From positions 88,857 to 152,856 of the forward strand of contig JAJFMD010000006.1 in the NCBI GenBank assembly GCA_021772335.1: a DNA stretch of 64,000 nucleotides. The letters run 5' to 3'. The DNA is from Chlamydiota bacterium. GTDB lineage: Bacteria > Chlamydiota > Chlamydiia > Chlamydiales > Rhabdochlamydiaceae. A program made the translations under genes and the position numbers. Of the stretch, positions 1-8,478 are shown one piece after another (position 1 is the first letter of the stretch; each line of letters opens with the position of its first letter). The notes beneath the pieces are model-generated. The model saw only the letters and a program-made list of their open reading frames with translations. It was not told the DNA's origin and made no database searches.

Positions 1-1
1 T

Positions 2-664
2 CTCGGTCCAAATGGAGCGGGGAAAAGCACTTTGTTTAAGGCTCTTGTTAACTTGCTAAAACCTCTTTCGGGAAAAATCACATTTTTTGGAAAATCTTTT
101 AATCAAATGCGAAAACGCATTGCTTATGTGCCCCAACGAAGCGAAGTGGACTGGGACTTTCCTGTCTGTGTGATTGATGTTGTATTGATGGGCGCTTATC
201 GAGAAAAAAGTCTCTTTCACCGTGTGCGAGCCGCTGATCGTCAGCGAGCACTTAGCTGTTTAAAGCAGCTCGGTATTGATCATCTAGCAGGCTCTCAAAT
301 TAGCGAGCTCTCCGGGGGGCAACAACAGCGCGTTTTCCTCGCGCGCTCTTTAATGCAAGATGCTGATATTTATCTTCTCGATGAACCTTTTGCCGCAATT
401 GATCTTTCTACAGAGAAATTAATCATCGAGCTACTGAAGAAATTGCAAAGAGAGGGAAAGACAATTTTAATTATTCACCACGATCTGAGTAATGTCAGTG
501 ACTATTTTGATTGGGTGATGATTTTAAACCGTGCTTTAATTAGTTGCGGAACTCTCAAAGAGGCCTTTACTAAAAAAACATTAGCACGCGCTTATGGCAA
601 GCATGCGAGTTTGCTTGAAGAGGCGACAAAAATCTCTCAGCAGCAAACTCATGGAATGCGCTAA
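2..664 (+). CDS. ytgB: Metal ABC transporter ATPase (YtgB/TroB/MntB-like), 5' truncated
   Basis: This is the ATP-binding subunit of a cytoplasmic-membrane importer for iron, manganese or zinc, working with the two permeases encoded next. The reading frame is open from the first bases of the window, so the true start lies upstream. The visible part begins inside Walker A (GPNGAGKST, bases 8-31). It continues with a Q-loop region (YVPQRSEVDWDFP), the signature LSGGQQQR, Walker B (IYLLDEPFAAID) and the switch histidine (LIIHHD). The stop TAA overlaps the ATG of the next gene by one base, which indicates a tightly coupled operon. In Chlamydia the order is ytgA-ytgB-ytgC-ytgD, and the binding protein ytgA is expected just outside the window. 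The specific metal is not decidable from this subunit. Confidence 0.93.
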   Translation, partial: LGPNGAGKSTLFKALVNLLKPLSGKITFFGKSFNQMRKRIAYVPQRSEVDWDFPVCVIDVVLMGAYREKSLFHRVRAADRQRALSCLKQLGIDHLAGSQISELSGGQQQRVFLARSLMQDADIYLLDEPFAAIDLSTEKLIIELLKKLQREGKTILIIHHDLSNVSDYFDWVMILNRALISCGTLKEAFTKKTLARAYGKHASLLEEATKISQQQTHGMR

Positions 665-1989
665 TGCTCTACTCTTTTGCCGATTATTTTACAGATCCTC
701 TTTTGCGCGCTTCAACACTTGGCAGTATGTTAATGGGACTCTGCAGCGCTTTAATCGGTGTGATTGCTCTTGTTAAAAGACGTGCATTAATTGGTGAAGC
801 ACTTTCTCATGCTTGTTATCCAGGTGTTGTCATTGGTGCTCTTATTGCAGCGAATTTTGCCTTTTTTGCAGAAAAAATTCCGCTTCTGACTCTTTTAATC
901 ACCTCCTTTATCACTTCTTTTGGTGCGTTGATCTTTATTGAAGTGCTTAAACGTTTTTTACGTGTTAAAGACGATGCTGCTCTTTGCTTTTGTTTAGCGA
1001 GTTTTTTTGGGCTAGGAGTATTGCTTGCAAGTCGTATGCAATTTTCACATCCTCTTTGGTATCAAAAAGCGCAGGTTTTTCTCTATGGACAAGCCGCAAC
1101 TCTCACAGATAGTCACGTTATTCTCTATGCGGTGTTAACCCTAATTTCTCTGCTGTTTATTACACTGTTTTTCCGCACGCTGCTTTTGACAACCTTTGAT
1201 CGCTCATATGCATTTACTAGGGGGCTTAATGTTCTTGCTATTGATCTGCTCACCTTTGCTTTAATCACGCTTGCTGTCGTCATAGGCATTCGCAGCGTTG
1301 GTTTAGTTTTGATGTCTGGGATGTTAATCAGTCCGGCAGTTGCCGCTAGACAACTCACTGATAATTTTAAAAAACTTCTTTTTATCTCAGCTGTAATTGG
1401 AGTCGTAAGCGCTTATATTGGCAATCTTCTTTCTCTTGAGATACCTGCCTATTTCAATCTCTCTTTATCTCTGCCTACAGGCCCTCTCATTATGCTTGTC
1501 GCTTCTTTCTTTGCCTTTAGCGCACTGCTTTTTGCTCCGAAGCGTGGAGTCGTGATTCGCTTTTTTCGAATGCTCTCTTTCAAAAAACGCTGCCACAGAG
1601 AAAACGTGTTAAAAGATTTTTGTCGGCAATGCAATTGCTGTCCTCTGAGTTATGATGCGATCCGCAAGCGCCATCATCTTTCCTATTTTGCAACATTTTT
1701 TCTTTTGTCAAGCCTACGTTGGGAAGGGTGGGTAGAAAAAATTGAAAAACGTTATCAATTAACAGAAAGTGGAAAACAACGCTCTTTGCGCATTATTCGC
1801 CTTCATAGACTTTGGGAAGTATATCTCGTCGATTATCTCGGTCAAGATGATAAACAGGTGCATCCTTTTGCTGAAAAGATGGAGCATATTTTAACTCCAG
1901 AGTTGGAGGAAGAACTCACCGAACTACTTAACGATCCAAAATTTGATCCTCATCACAAACCGATACCAGCAAAACAGGGGAGTGTGTGA
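664..1989 (+). CDS. ytgC: Metal ABC permease fused to DtxR-like repressor (YtgC-YtgR)
   Basis: The product has 441 residues. Residues 1 to about 295 form an ABC-3 family permease with several hydrophobic segments and the family stretch LVLMSGMLISPAVAARQL. Residues from about 305 to the end are a soluble DtxR/MntR-like repressor, with a winged-helix region (YQLTESGKQRSLRIIRLHRL) and a metal-sensing dimerisation helix (VHPFAEKMEHILTPELEEEL). In C. trachomatis the equivalent fusion is known to be cleaved to release YtgR, an iron-responsive repressor of its own operon and of other genes. The same organisation here implies autoregulation of the importer, which I infer from homology. The start overlaps ytgB by one base and the stop overlaps ytgD by one base. 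A lone permease of this family would be about 290 residues, so the extension is real. Confidence 0.95.
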   Translation: MLYSFADYFTDPLLRASTLGSMLMGLCSALIGVIALVKRRALIGEALSHACYPGVVIGALIAANFAFFAEKIPLLTLLITSFITSFGALIFIEVLKRFLRVKDDAALCFCLASFFGLGVLLASRMQFSHPLWYQKAQVFLYGQAATLTDSHVILYAVLTLISLLFITLFFRTLLLTTFDRSYAFTRGLNVLAIDLLTFALITLAVVIGIRSVGLVLMSGMLISPAVAARQLTDNFKKLLFISAVIGVVSAYIGNLLSLEIPAYFNLSLSLPTGPLIMLVASFFAFSALLFAPKRGVVIRFFRMLSFKKRCHRENVLKDFCRQCNCCPLSYDAIRKRHHLSYFATFFLLSSLRWEGWVEKIEKRYQLTESGKQRSLRIIRLHRLWEVYLVDYLGQDDKQVHPFAEKMEHILTPELEEELTELLNDPKFDPHHKPIPAKQGSV

Positions 1990-2957
1990 TGAATCCTTAT
2001 TCCCATCTAAATTTCTTTCAAGTGATTTCACTATTTTGTAAACGCAGTTTTCTTTTCCTCACAGGACAGCTCTCATTAAGCAATATCGCTTCCGATGAAC
2101 TGCAAATTTATACATTAATTTTAATCAGTGCTGCTTGCGTGCTTGTTGGTACATTTCTTGTTTTGCGCAGAATGGCGATGCTCGCCAATTCGTTATCTCA
2201 CACGATTCTATTTGGCCTTGTCATCGCATTTTTGCTTTTTAAGCCGCAAGGGTTGAACATCGACTTTAAAATTCTGATTATTGCAGCTCTTCTCAGCGGT
2301 ATCTGCACAGCACTCTTTACTGGACTTTTGACCTCCCGTTTTAAGCTTCAGGAAGATGCGAGCATTGGTCTTATCTTTACGACGTTCTTTGCTTTAGGCA
2401 TTCTTTTGATCACTCTTTTCACGCGCAATGTGCATATTGGTGTTGAGGTTATTACCGGAAATGTCGATGCATTACATCGCGATGATCTGATTCTCTCTAG
2501 CCGCATTTTTCTGCTCAACTTTGGAATCATCGCTCTTTGCTACCGTCCATTAAAAATTTTAGCTTTTGATAGTACGTATGCTGCGACAATTGGCATTCCA
2601 TGCACCTTTTTTCACTATCTACTTATGCTTCTTATCTCTTGTACAGCTATAGCAGCATTTCGTGCCGTTGGAGTGCTTCTTGTTCTCGCTCTTTTGACCG
2701 GGCCCGTTCTTTTTGCACGCTTATTCACCCATCGTCTTTTCACGTTAATGTGTCTCGGTTTGCTCATATCAACGATCTTGAGTATTGTTTCTGTTGCTCT
2801 TTCTCGTCATTTACTCTCTTATTACCAAATGCCAGTTGCGACATCTGGTTTAATGGTGACTCTTCTCGCTTTGAGCTACAGTATTGCAGCCCTATTTAAA
2901 TTAATGATTAAAGGACAGAGGAAGGTTGACTTTAAGGAGCACTCCCAACGATCATGA
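1989..2957 (+). CDS. ytgD: Metal ABC transporter permease YtgD
   Basis: This is the second ABC-3 family permease (322 residues), which would pair with the YtgC membrane part to form the metal channel. It has about eight hydrophobic segments. The region FRAVGVLLVLALLTGPVLFARLF corresponds to the conserved cytoplasmic-loop stretch of TroC/TroD-type permeases. I chose the ATG at 1989, which overlaps the ytgC stop as TGATG; an in-frame GTG three bases earlier is less likely. There is no repressor extension on this copy. The stop overlaps the start of dxr by four bases (ATGA), so transporter and dxr are probably translated from one message, as in Chlamydia. Confidence 0.94.
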   Translation: MNPYSHLNFFQVISLFCKRSFLFLTGQLSLSNIASDELQIYTLILISAACVLVGTFLVLRRMAMLANSLSHTILFGLVIAFLLFKPQGLNIDFKILIIAALLSGICTALFTGLLTSRFKLQEDASIGLIFTTFFALGILLITLFTRNVHIGVEVITGNVDALHRDDLILSSRIFLLNFGIIALCYRPLKILAFDSTYAATIGIPCTFFHYLLMLLISCTAIAAFRAVGVLLVLALLTGPVLFARLFTHRLFTLMCLGLLISTILSIVSVALSRHLLSYYQMPVATSGLMVTLLALSYSIAALFKLMIKGQRKVDFKEHSQRS

Positions 2958-4120
2958 GCAAAAAAGAGGAAAAGCTATTGAATAAAAAACGTCTTGCGAT
3001 ACTTGGAAGCACAGGTTCAATTGGCACTAGCACGCTTGAAATTGCTGCGCGTTATCATACTGAAATTGAAGTGTGTGCTCTTGCTGCTAAAAGCAATATT
3101 GACAAACTAGAAATTCAAGCTAAACAGTTTTCTCCTAAGTTGATCGCAGTTTTCGATCCTGAAAAAGCTGCCGAGCTGCAAAAACGTCTACCTCACATTG
3201 CTATTGTCTCTGGATTAGAAGGACTTAACGAAGTTGCGACGTATCATGCGGCAAACTTTGTAATGTCTGCTATGACTGGCTCGATTGGCATTGTTCCTAC
3301 CGCACGAGCCATTGAATCTGGTAAAGACATTGGTCTTGCTAACAAAGAAGTACTTGTTGCCGCTGGAGAATACATCACAAAACTTGCTAAAAAGCACAAT
3401 GTTGCACTGCTTCCTGTTGATAGCGAGCTTTGTGCGCTCTTTCAGTGTCTTAATAATGAGGATATTAATAGTGTTAATCGCTTAATTCTCACTGCCTCTG
3501 GAGGACCTTTCCGCGAATATCCTGCTGAAAAACTCTATGCAATGACTGCAGAAGAAGCTGTTATACACCCAACCTGGCACATGGGGGCAAAGGTGAGCAT
3601 TGATTGCTCAACTTTGATAAATAAAGGTTTTGAGGTGATGGAGGCGTATTGGCTTTTTAATGTACCAATCGAGAAGATCGATGTTGTTGTCCACCCTCAG
3701 AGCAAAATCCACAGCATGGTTGAATATTGTGATGGAGCAATTTTGGCTCAAATATATGAACCCGATATGAAAGTGCCGATTCTCTATTCATTGACCTACC
3801 CAGAGCGCTTGCCAGGATTTAGCGCTCCTTTTGATTTTACAAAGGCGCAGTCTTTAGAGTTCTTTCCTCCCGATTATGACAAGTTTTTTTGTTTAAAACT
3901 TGCCTTCGATGCCCTCAAAATGGGTGGAAGTGCTCCCTGTTATCTCAATGCAATTAACGAAGTTCTCGTTGAACGATTCATCGATAAAGAGATTACTTGG
4001 GGCGATATTGGAGCTTCTATTGCAAAATTAATGGCTCAGCACGATGTAAAAAAAGATTTAACGCTAGATGCGATTCTCGATATAGATCGTCAAGCGCGGA
4101 TTGCTGCAGCACAGATCTAG
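2954..4120 (+). CDS. dxr: 1-deoxy-D-xylulose 5-phosphate reductoisomerase
   Basis: Dxr catalyses the NADPH-dependent rearrangement and reduction of DXP to 2-C-methyl-D-erythritol 4-phosphate, the committed step of the MEP isoprenoid pathway in the cytosol. The protein has 388 residues, a normal length. It shows the NADPH motif GSTGSIG (residues 18-24), the substrate-binding stretch LLPVDSELCALFQCL with metal-binding acidic residues, the active-site loop HPTWHMGAKVSIDCSTLINK and VVHPQSKIHSMVEY. The start overlaps ytgD by four bases. In Chlamydia the order is also ytgD-dxr-yaeL. Undecaprenyl phosphate, recycled by the UppP encoded at 46-47 kb, depends on this pathway. Confidence 0.97.
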   Translation: MSKKEEKLLNKKRLAILGSTGSIGTSTLEIAARYHTEIEVCALAAKSNIDKLEIQAKQFSPKLIAVFDPEKAAELQKRLPHIAIVSGLEGLNEVATYHAANFVMSAMTGSIGIVPTARAIESGKDIGLANKEVLVAAGEYITKLAKKHNVALLPVDSELCALFQCLNNEDINSVNRLILTASGGPFREYPAEKLYAMTAEEAVIHPTWHMGAKVSIDCSTLINKGFEVMEAYWLFNVPIEKIDVVVHPQSKIHSMVEYCDGAILAQIYEPDMKVPILYSLTYPERLPGFSAPFDFTKAQSLEFFPPDYDKFFCLKLAFDALKMGGSAPCYLNAINEVLVERFIDKEITWGDIGASIAKLMAQHDVKKDLTLDAILDIDRQARIAAAQI

Positions 4121-4175
4121 CTTAAAATGATAATACCCGTTAAACTAACCCCTTAGTAATGAGATAGGTTGACTT

Positions 4176-6098
4176 ATGGCTTTCCAAATTCTTTATTTCC
4201 TTTTAGCAATGTTTGCACTCGGTCTTTTGATCTTTATTCACGAGCTTGGCCACTACTTCATGGCGCGCCATGTTGGTATGACCGTTGAAGCGTTTGCGAT
4301 AGGTTTTGGTAAGCCGTTGATTTCTTGGGAGCGCAAAGGCGTGAAATGGCAGCTCTGCGTTCTTCCTTTTGGCGGATATGTGCGTATTAAGGGAATGGAT
4401 AAGGGGAAAGACGAGAGAAAAGATCTCCATGAAATTCCTGATGGTTACTTTGGTAAAAAGCCTCTTGATCGTATTAAAGTCGCTTTGATGGGACCTGTTG
4501 TCAACATTGTCTTCGCTTTCTTAGCTTTTTCTGCAATCTGGATCAGCGGAGGTCGCAATAAACCTTTTCAAGAGTACAACAGCATCGCTGGCTGGATTGA
4601 TCCTTCCTCAGAACTTTACGAAAAAGGAATTCGTCCTGGTGATGTGATCACGAAGTATGACGGACGTGATTTTGAGGGGATGAACAGCTTAAAGTACGCA
4701 GCTCTTACCAGCAGCTCAGAAGGAAATGTCAAAGGATTTAAAGTTGACTATAGCGCAAATACAGAAACTCCTTTTGACTATACTGTTGAAACGTATCCCT
4801 TCCCCAACTCAATTGATAGCAATATTCGCACATTTGGTATGCTCACTCCAGCGCGCTATCTGATCTATAATACTCTACCAGATGGCGTTGAAAATCCAAT
4901 CGCTGCAAATTCCCCCATGGTAAATAGCGGTATTGAATATGGCGATCGTATTCTTTGGGCTAATGGCGAGCTTATTTTTTCCGCAGATCAACTCAACAAT
5001 ATCCTCAATAGCGATCAAGTACATGTCACTTTTGAGCGTAGCGGTCAACGCTATCAAACCCGCTTACCTCGCATTGCTTTAAATGACCTGCGCCTTGCTC
5101 CCAATGAGCGCGGAGAATTAGAAGATCAAGCTCTCTATGCTAATCTTAATTCAGCTACCTTTGCGACGATTCCCTATCAGATATCTAATGATCTTGTTGT
5201 CGATCGCTCCATTGTCTATATCGATGATATTGCAGAAGAACACACATTTAGTTCTCCCGATCAAATTGCTATGCAGCCAGGTGATCGCATCATCGCTGTA
5301 AATGGAGCTTCAATTGCACATCCTAAAGAGCTGCTCTCGCATATGCAAAACAAACAGGTGCAGATCATTGTTCAGCGCCAGAAAGAACGTCCCATCCTCT
5401 CTTGGAAAACCGTAAACAGTCAGTTCAATCACGAGATTGATTGGAACGAGTTTCAGCAGCTTGCCGCTGCTGTGGGAGATCCATCGGCACCACGACAGCT
5501 TGGTAACCTAGCTTTGCTAAAACCCGTCACACCAGTGCCTCTACAGTCTATACTCACAGAAGAACAAAACCAAAAAATGGCCCAGCAACAAAGTGAGCTA
5601 GAAGCAATAGAAAATCCAGCTGAACAGGCTCTAGCCCTTAAAGCATTTAATGAGGGAAAAAACAGACTCGTTCTCAATATTCAATTGCAAGATCGCGTTG
5701 TGAAATACAACCCAACTCCCTTGGTCCTATTTAGCAATGTGCTCAGTGATATGGCGCACACTCTAAAATCGCTATTCACCGGTAACCTTCATCCTAAGTG
5801 GATGTCAGGTCCCGTTGGTATTATGCAAGTATTGCACCACGGTTGGTCAATTGGTATTAACGAAGCGCTCTATTACATTGCCCTAATCAGCCTCAATCTC
5901 GGCGTGCTTAATCTGCTTCCATTGCCTGTATTAGATGGTGGACACATCTGCTTTGCCCTCTATGAGCAATTCACACGCAAAAAAGTCAAAGCAAAAGTGA
6001 TGGAGAGACTCGTTGTAGCCTTCTTCATTCTCTTAGTTAGCCTAGGCCTCTATGTCACCTACCAAGACATCTTCCGCCTCGTCAAAACTCTGTTCTAA
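4176..6098 (+). CDS. rseP: Site-2 membrane metalloprotease RseP/YaeL
   Basis: This is a zinc intramembrane protease of the S2P family, which cleaves substrates such as anti-sigma factors or leftover signal peptides within the inner membrane. The HExxH zinc motif is at residues 22-26 (HELGH) in the first transmembrane helix. The third ligand motif LDG is at about 586-588 (LPLPVLDGGH). Two PDZ-like segments lie between, recognisable by GIRPGDVITKYDGRDF and QPGDRIIAVNGAS. At 640 residues it is longer than E. coli RseP (about 450), as in chlamydial YaeL with its enlarged periplasmic region. It follows dxr after 55 bases with only a weak ribosome binding site. The substrate in this organism is unknown. 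Confidence 0.95.
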   Translation: MAFQILYFLLAMFALGLLIFIHELGHYFMARHVGMTVEAFAIGFGKPLISWERKGVKWQLCVLPFGGYVRIKGMDKGKDERKDLHEIPDGYFGKKPLDRIKVALMGPVVNIVFAFLAFSAIWISGGRNKPFQEYNSIAGWIDPSSELYEKGIRPGDVITKYDGRDFEGMNSLKYAALTSSSEGNVKGFKVDYSANTETPFDYTVETYPFPNSIDSNIRTFGMLTPARYLIYNTLPDGVENPIAANSPMVNSGIEYGDRILWANGELIFSADQLNNILNSDQVHVTFERSGQRYQTRLPRIALNDLRLAPNERGELEDQALYANLNSATFATIPYQISNDLVVDRSIVYIDDIAEEHTFSSPDQIAMQPGDRIIAVNGASIAHPKELLSHMQNKQVQIIVQRQKERPILSWKTVNSQFNHEIDWNEFQQLAAAVGDPSAPRQLGNLALLKPVTPVPLQSILTEEQNQKMAQQQSELEAIENPAEQALALKAFNEGKNRLVLNIQLQDRVVKYNPTPLVLFSNVLSDMAHTLKSLFTGNLHPKWMSGPVGIMQVLHHGWSIGINEALYYIALISLNLGVLNLLPLPVLDGGHICFALYEQFTRKKVKAKVMERLVVAFFILLVSLGLYVTYQDIFRLVKTLF

Positions 6099-6104
6099 AG
6101 ACAA

Positions 6105-6160
6105 TGATAAGATCAAACTTATGATTATCATTTTCTAAAAGCTAATCATAGGTCTTATCA
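6105..6160. repeat. Interrupted inverted repeat downstream of rseP
   Basis: Two nested arm pairs are visible: TGATAAGA at 6105-6112 with TCTTATCA at 6153-6160, and TATGATTA at 6120-6127 with TAATCATA at 6143-6150. The structure could fold as a long imperfect hairpin in the rseP 3' UTR. There is no T-run after it, so a processing or stabilising role is as likely as termination. Confidence 0.5.
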
Positions 6161-6191
6161 GAAATTGAAGCTGCATATTTCAAATAGCCTA

Positions 6192-6231
6192 AACAAAAAA
6201 GCCGGTACGTTTGCTTGCCGGCTTTTTTGTT
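6192..6231. terminator. Bidirectional intrinsic terminator between rseP and F-box gene 1
   Basis: A perfect 14-bp stem (AACAAAAAAGCCGG at 6192-6205 with its reverse complement at 6218-6231) encloses a 12-base loop. The GCCGG core is flanked by A-run and T-run arms, so either strand gives a GC-rich hairpin followed by U residues. It sits between two convergent genes. Its right arm runs into the stop codon of the F-box gene on the minus strand. Confidence 0.88.
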
Positions 6232-7267
6232 ATTCATTGGGCTCTGCATAAAAATCTATATCGTCGTTATCAGAGAATGGAGAAGCAGAACCCCTATAAC
6301 TATGATCATCATCAGAGTTGGGGATGGGAGAAGCAGAATTAGTTGTTGTATCAGTGTTCAAGTATGCGTTCATTAGTTTGTTTGTGTAAAATTCAGTCAT
6401 TCGTGTTCTAGTTTCTTCAGATATTATTCGTTGTTCAAGAGGTAGTTTTAGCCACCAATTAAAGGAATGAATGGAGGAATCGTTATCAGGAGAGAAGACT
6501 GATGGTATGGCAAGAGCATCCATAATATTTCGAGGATATGTTGTGGTTTCTCTATCTTGAGGATGTGGTATGAAACCTACTTGGCGACAAGGTGTTGAAC
6601 CATCCTCAATTTTAGCAAATTCAAAAGGTAAAATACTTGGGTGCGTCGTGTTAAAGGAAGACTGTGGTACTCTGATAAATAAAAATACACATGTGCTTCC
6701 TACTTGTTTCATGATAGGAGCTGTTGGATGAAAATCTTCATATTTTAAACTCGTTCGATCGAGTAAATAATTGCTTAAGGTTTTGCCACTGCTGTCGGTT
6801 GTAGTGTAATATCTAAATAGATTATTAAATTCTTCAATTGGAGAAAAACTTGGGATCATCGGACTTTGTAAACTTGGAATATTGTATTCAATATTAAAGA
6901 CGCCTCCTAAATCTCTGATAATAGAAGGTTCCAAAAACGCCTCATATTTTTCAGTCAAAGTCGTTTTTTCTTTGTGCATTCGTTGATAAACAGCTTTTTG
7001 AGGCTCTTGAGGTCCTATTTCTGGGTGATAGCGCTCATATACTTCTTGTGGGAAATCTCGCTTTTGAAGCTTTATCCAAAGACTATCTTGATTGGTAGCG
7101 ATACGCCATGCCCGATTTACACCAGCCATAGCAGGAATAGTCTCTAGATGACAAATGGCTAGAATATTCTCCATAATTTCAGGAGAGATTTTTTCCCCAT
7201 GAGGAGCGGTAAACTCAAAAAATGATGGTGGAGTTTTTTGATTAGTTACTGCTGTAGATGTGCTCAT
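6230..7267 (-). CDS. F-box domain protein, paralogue 1
   Basis: The product has 345 residues. An F-box lies at about residues 26-68, with ISPEIMENILAICHLETIPA followed by VNRAWR and DSLWIKLQ. F-box proteins recruit substrates to Skp1-Cullin ubiquitin ligases in eukaryotes, and in intracellular bacteria they act as translocated effectors. The remaining 270 residues match only its two neighbours and would be the substrate-recognition part; I recognise no LRR, kelch or WD repeats. The C-terminus is acidic and Ser-rich. There is no signal peptide, so delivery would need a type III or similar system (inference). The start is ATG after AGGA with a 6-base spacer. This copy is the most diverged of three tandem paralogues, chiefly in its C-terminal half. 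Confidence 0.82.
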   Translation of the reverse strand: MSTSTAVTNQKTPPSFFEFTAPHGEKISPEIMENILAICHLETIPAMAGVNRAWRIATNQDSLWIKLQKRDFPQEVYERYHPEIGPQEPQKAVYQRMHKEKTTLTEKYEAFLEPSIIRDLGGVFNIEYNIPSLQSPMIPSFSPIEEFNNLFRYYTTTDSSGKTLSNYLLDRTSLKYEDFHPTAPIMKQVGSTCVFLFIRVPQSSFNTTHPSILPFEFAKIEDGSTPCRQVGFIPHPQDRETTTYPRNIMDALAIPSVFSPDNDSSIHSFNWWLKLPLEQRIISEETRTRMTEFYTNKLMNAYLNTDTTTNSASPIPNSDDDHSYRGSASPFSDNDDIDFYAEPNE

Positions 7268-7342
7268 TTGATTCCTAAGTGTTATTTGTTTTAATAAGAA
7301 TAATTACAACACATTAACTATTATTATAAAATTAAAGGATAA

Positions 7343-7378
7343 AATAAAGCCGATAAGGGGGATTACCGGCTTTATTTG
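7343..7378 (-). terminator. Stem-loop terminator after F-box gene 2
   Basis: AAATAAAGCCG at 7343-7353 pairs with CGGCTTTATTT at 7368-7378, and the stem extends inward by ATAA/TTAC with one mismatch. On the minus strand the stem is followed by a T-rich tract. It begins directly after the stop codon of F-box gene 2 and resembles the dnaK terminator at 9537-9564 in sequence, which suggests common descent. Confidence 0.72.
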
Positions 7379-7379
7379 C

Positions 7380-8345
7380 TTATGCATATTCACTTGTTCT
7401 CTTATCCTGAATTGCTAGTTGAATTTCAGAAGTTATGCTGGGGCGATTTGTGATTAGCCAATTAACTGTTAAGCGTTCAGTGCTAGGACCAAAGCGCAAA
7501 GGAAGGCTGACTACACCTTGATCCGCACCTTGAGCAATAATAGCGGTTAGATCTTCAGAATGGGGGATAAAACCTATGGTAGCACAGATATTTGAACAGT
7601 TATCTGGACTTAAAGTACTGCTTATAGCTCTAGGAGGAAAGAAGATGGGCAATATGACAGGATGTCTTGTATTGATACCTTCGCTTGCTTCATCGTCTGC
7701 TTCATCGTCTGTTTCATCGTCTACACCAATGCAAAATGAATCTACTTTTACAAATAACCACATATGATCAGCTCCAACTTGCTTAGAGATAGGAGCGTCA
7801 GGAAAGAGTGCGTACTGATGAACGTTTTGGGCTATCAAAATGCTAGGTAAACCAGTTTGATCTGTCAGCAATGGAAGTAGTTCAGTTTGGAGATCTGTTT
7901 CAGATTGAAGATTCATGGGGTTAAATGGGCCATTCAAGAGACGAACTGCAGTATAGTTTGGGATATTATGTTCAATTGCAAACACACCACCGAGATCACG
8001 GACTAATGAAGGATTGAGGAATTTGTTGTATTTCGTTTGTAAGTCTTTCTTTTCCTCATGCATACGTTGATAAACAGCCCTTGGAGTTTCTTGAGGTCCT
8101 ATTTCTGGATGATGTTGATCATAGACTTCTTGTGGGAAATCGCGCTTTTGAAGTTTTACCCAAAGACTATCTTGATTGGTAGCGTTACGCCATGCCCGAT
8201 TTACACCAGCCATAGCAGGAATCCTCTTTAGATCACAAAATCTTAGAATATGCTCCGCAATTTCAGGAGAGATTTTTTCCCCATGAGGAGCGGTGAACTC
8301 AAAAAATGATGCTGGAGCTTGTGTTACAGAAGTAGTTGTACTCAT
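7380..8345 (-). CDS. F-box domain protein, paralogue 2
   Basis: The product has 321 residues and is nearly identical over long stretches to paralogue 3. The F-box is at about residues 24-66 (ISPEIAEHILRFCDLKRIPA, then VNRAWR and DSLWVKLQ). The likely role is recruiting a host Skp1/Cullin ligase to a target bound by the C-terminal region, an inference from the domain. A short acidic insertion (DETDDEADDEASEG) distinguishes it from paralogue 3. It is encoded by three tandem 12-bp units at about 7690-7725, a sign of replication slippage. No signal peptide or transmembrane segment is visible. The stem-loop terminator follows within one base of the stop. Confidence 0.82.
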   Translation of the reverse strand: MSTTTSVTQAPASFFEFTAPHGEKISPEIAEHILRFCDLKRIPAMAGVNRAWRNATNQDSLWVKLQKRDFPQEVYDQHHPEIGPQETPRAVYQRMHEEKKDLQTKYNKFLNPSLVRDLGGVFAIEHNIPNYTAVRLLNGPFNPMNLQSETDLQTELLPLLTDQTGLPSILIAQNVHQYALFPDAPISKQVGADHMWLFVKVDSFCIGVDDETDDEADDEASEGINTRHPVILPIFFPPRAISSTLSPDNCSNICATIGFIPHSEDLTAIIAQGADQGVVSLPLRFGPSTERLTVNWLITNRPSITSEIQLAIQDKRTSEYA

Positions 8346-8436
8346 TTGATTCCTAAGTATTATTTGTTTTAATAAGAATAATTATAACATATTAATTGTT
8401 TTTATAAAATTATAAAAATAATTTTAATTTAAGGGT

Positions 8437-8476
8437 AAAATAAAGCCGATAAGGGGGGCCTTACCGGTTTTATTTT
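8437..8476 (-). terminator. Stem-loop terminator after F-box gene 3
   Basis: AAAATAAAGCCGATAAGG at 8437-8454 pairs, with one A-C mismatch and one G-T wobble, with CCTTACCGGTTTTATTTT at 8459-8476 around a very short G-rich loop. It lies between the stop of F-box gene 3 and the leader of gene 2, and its sequence resembles the dnaK terminator. Confidence 0.72.
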
Positions 8477-8478
8477 GC

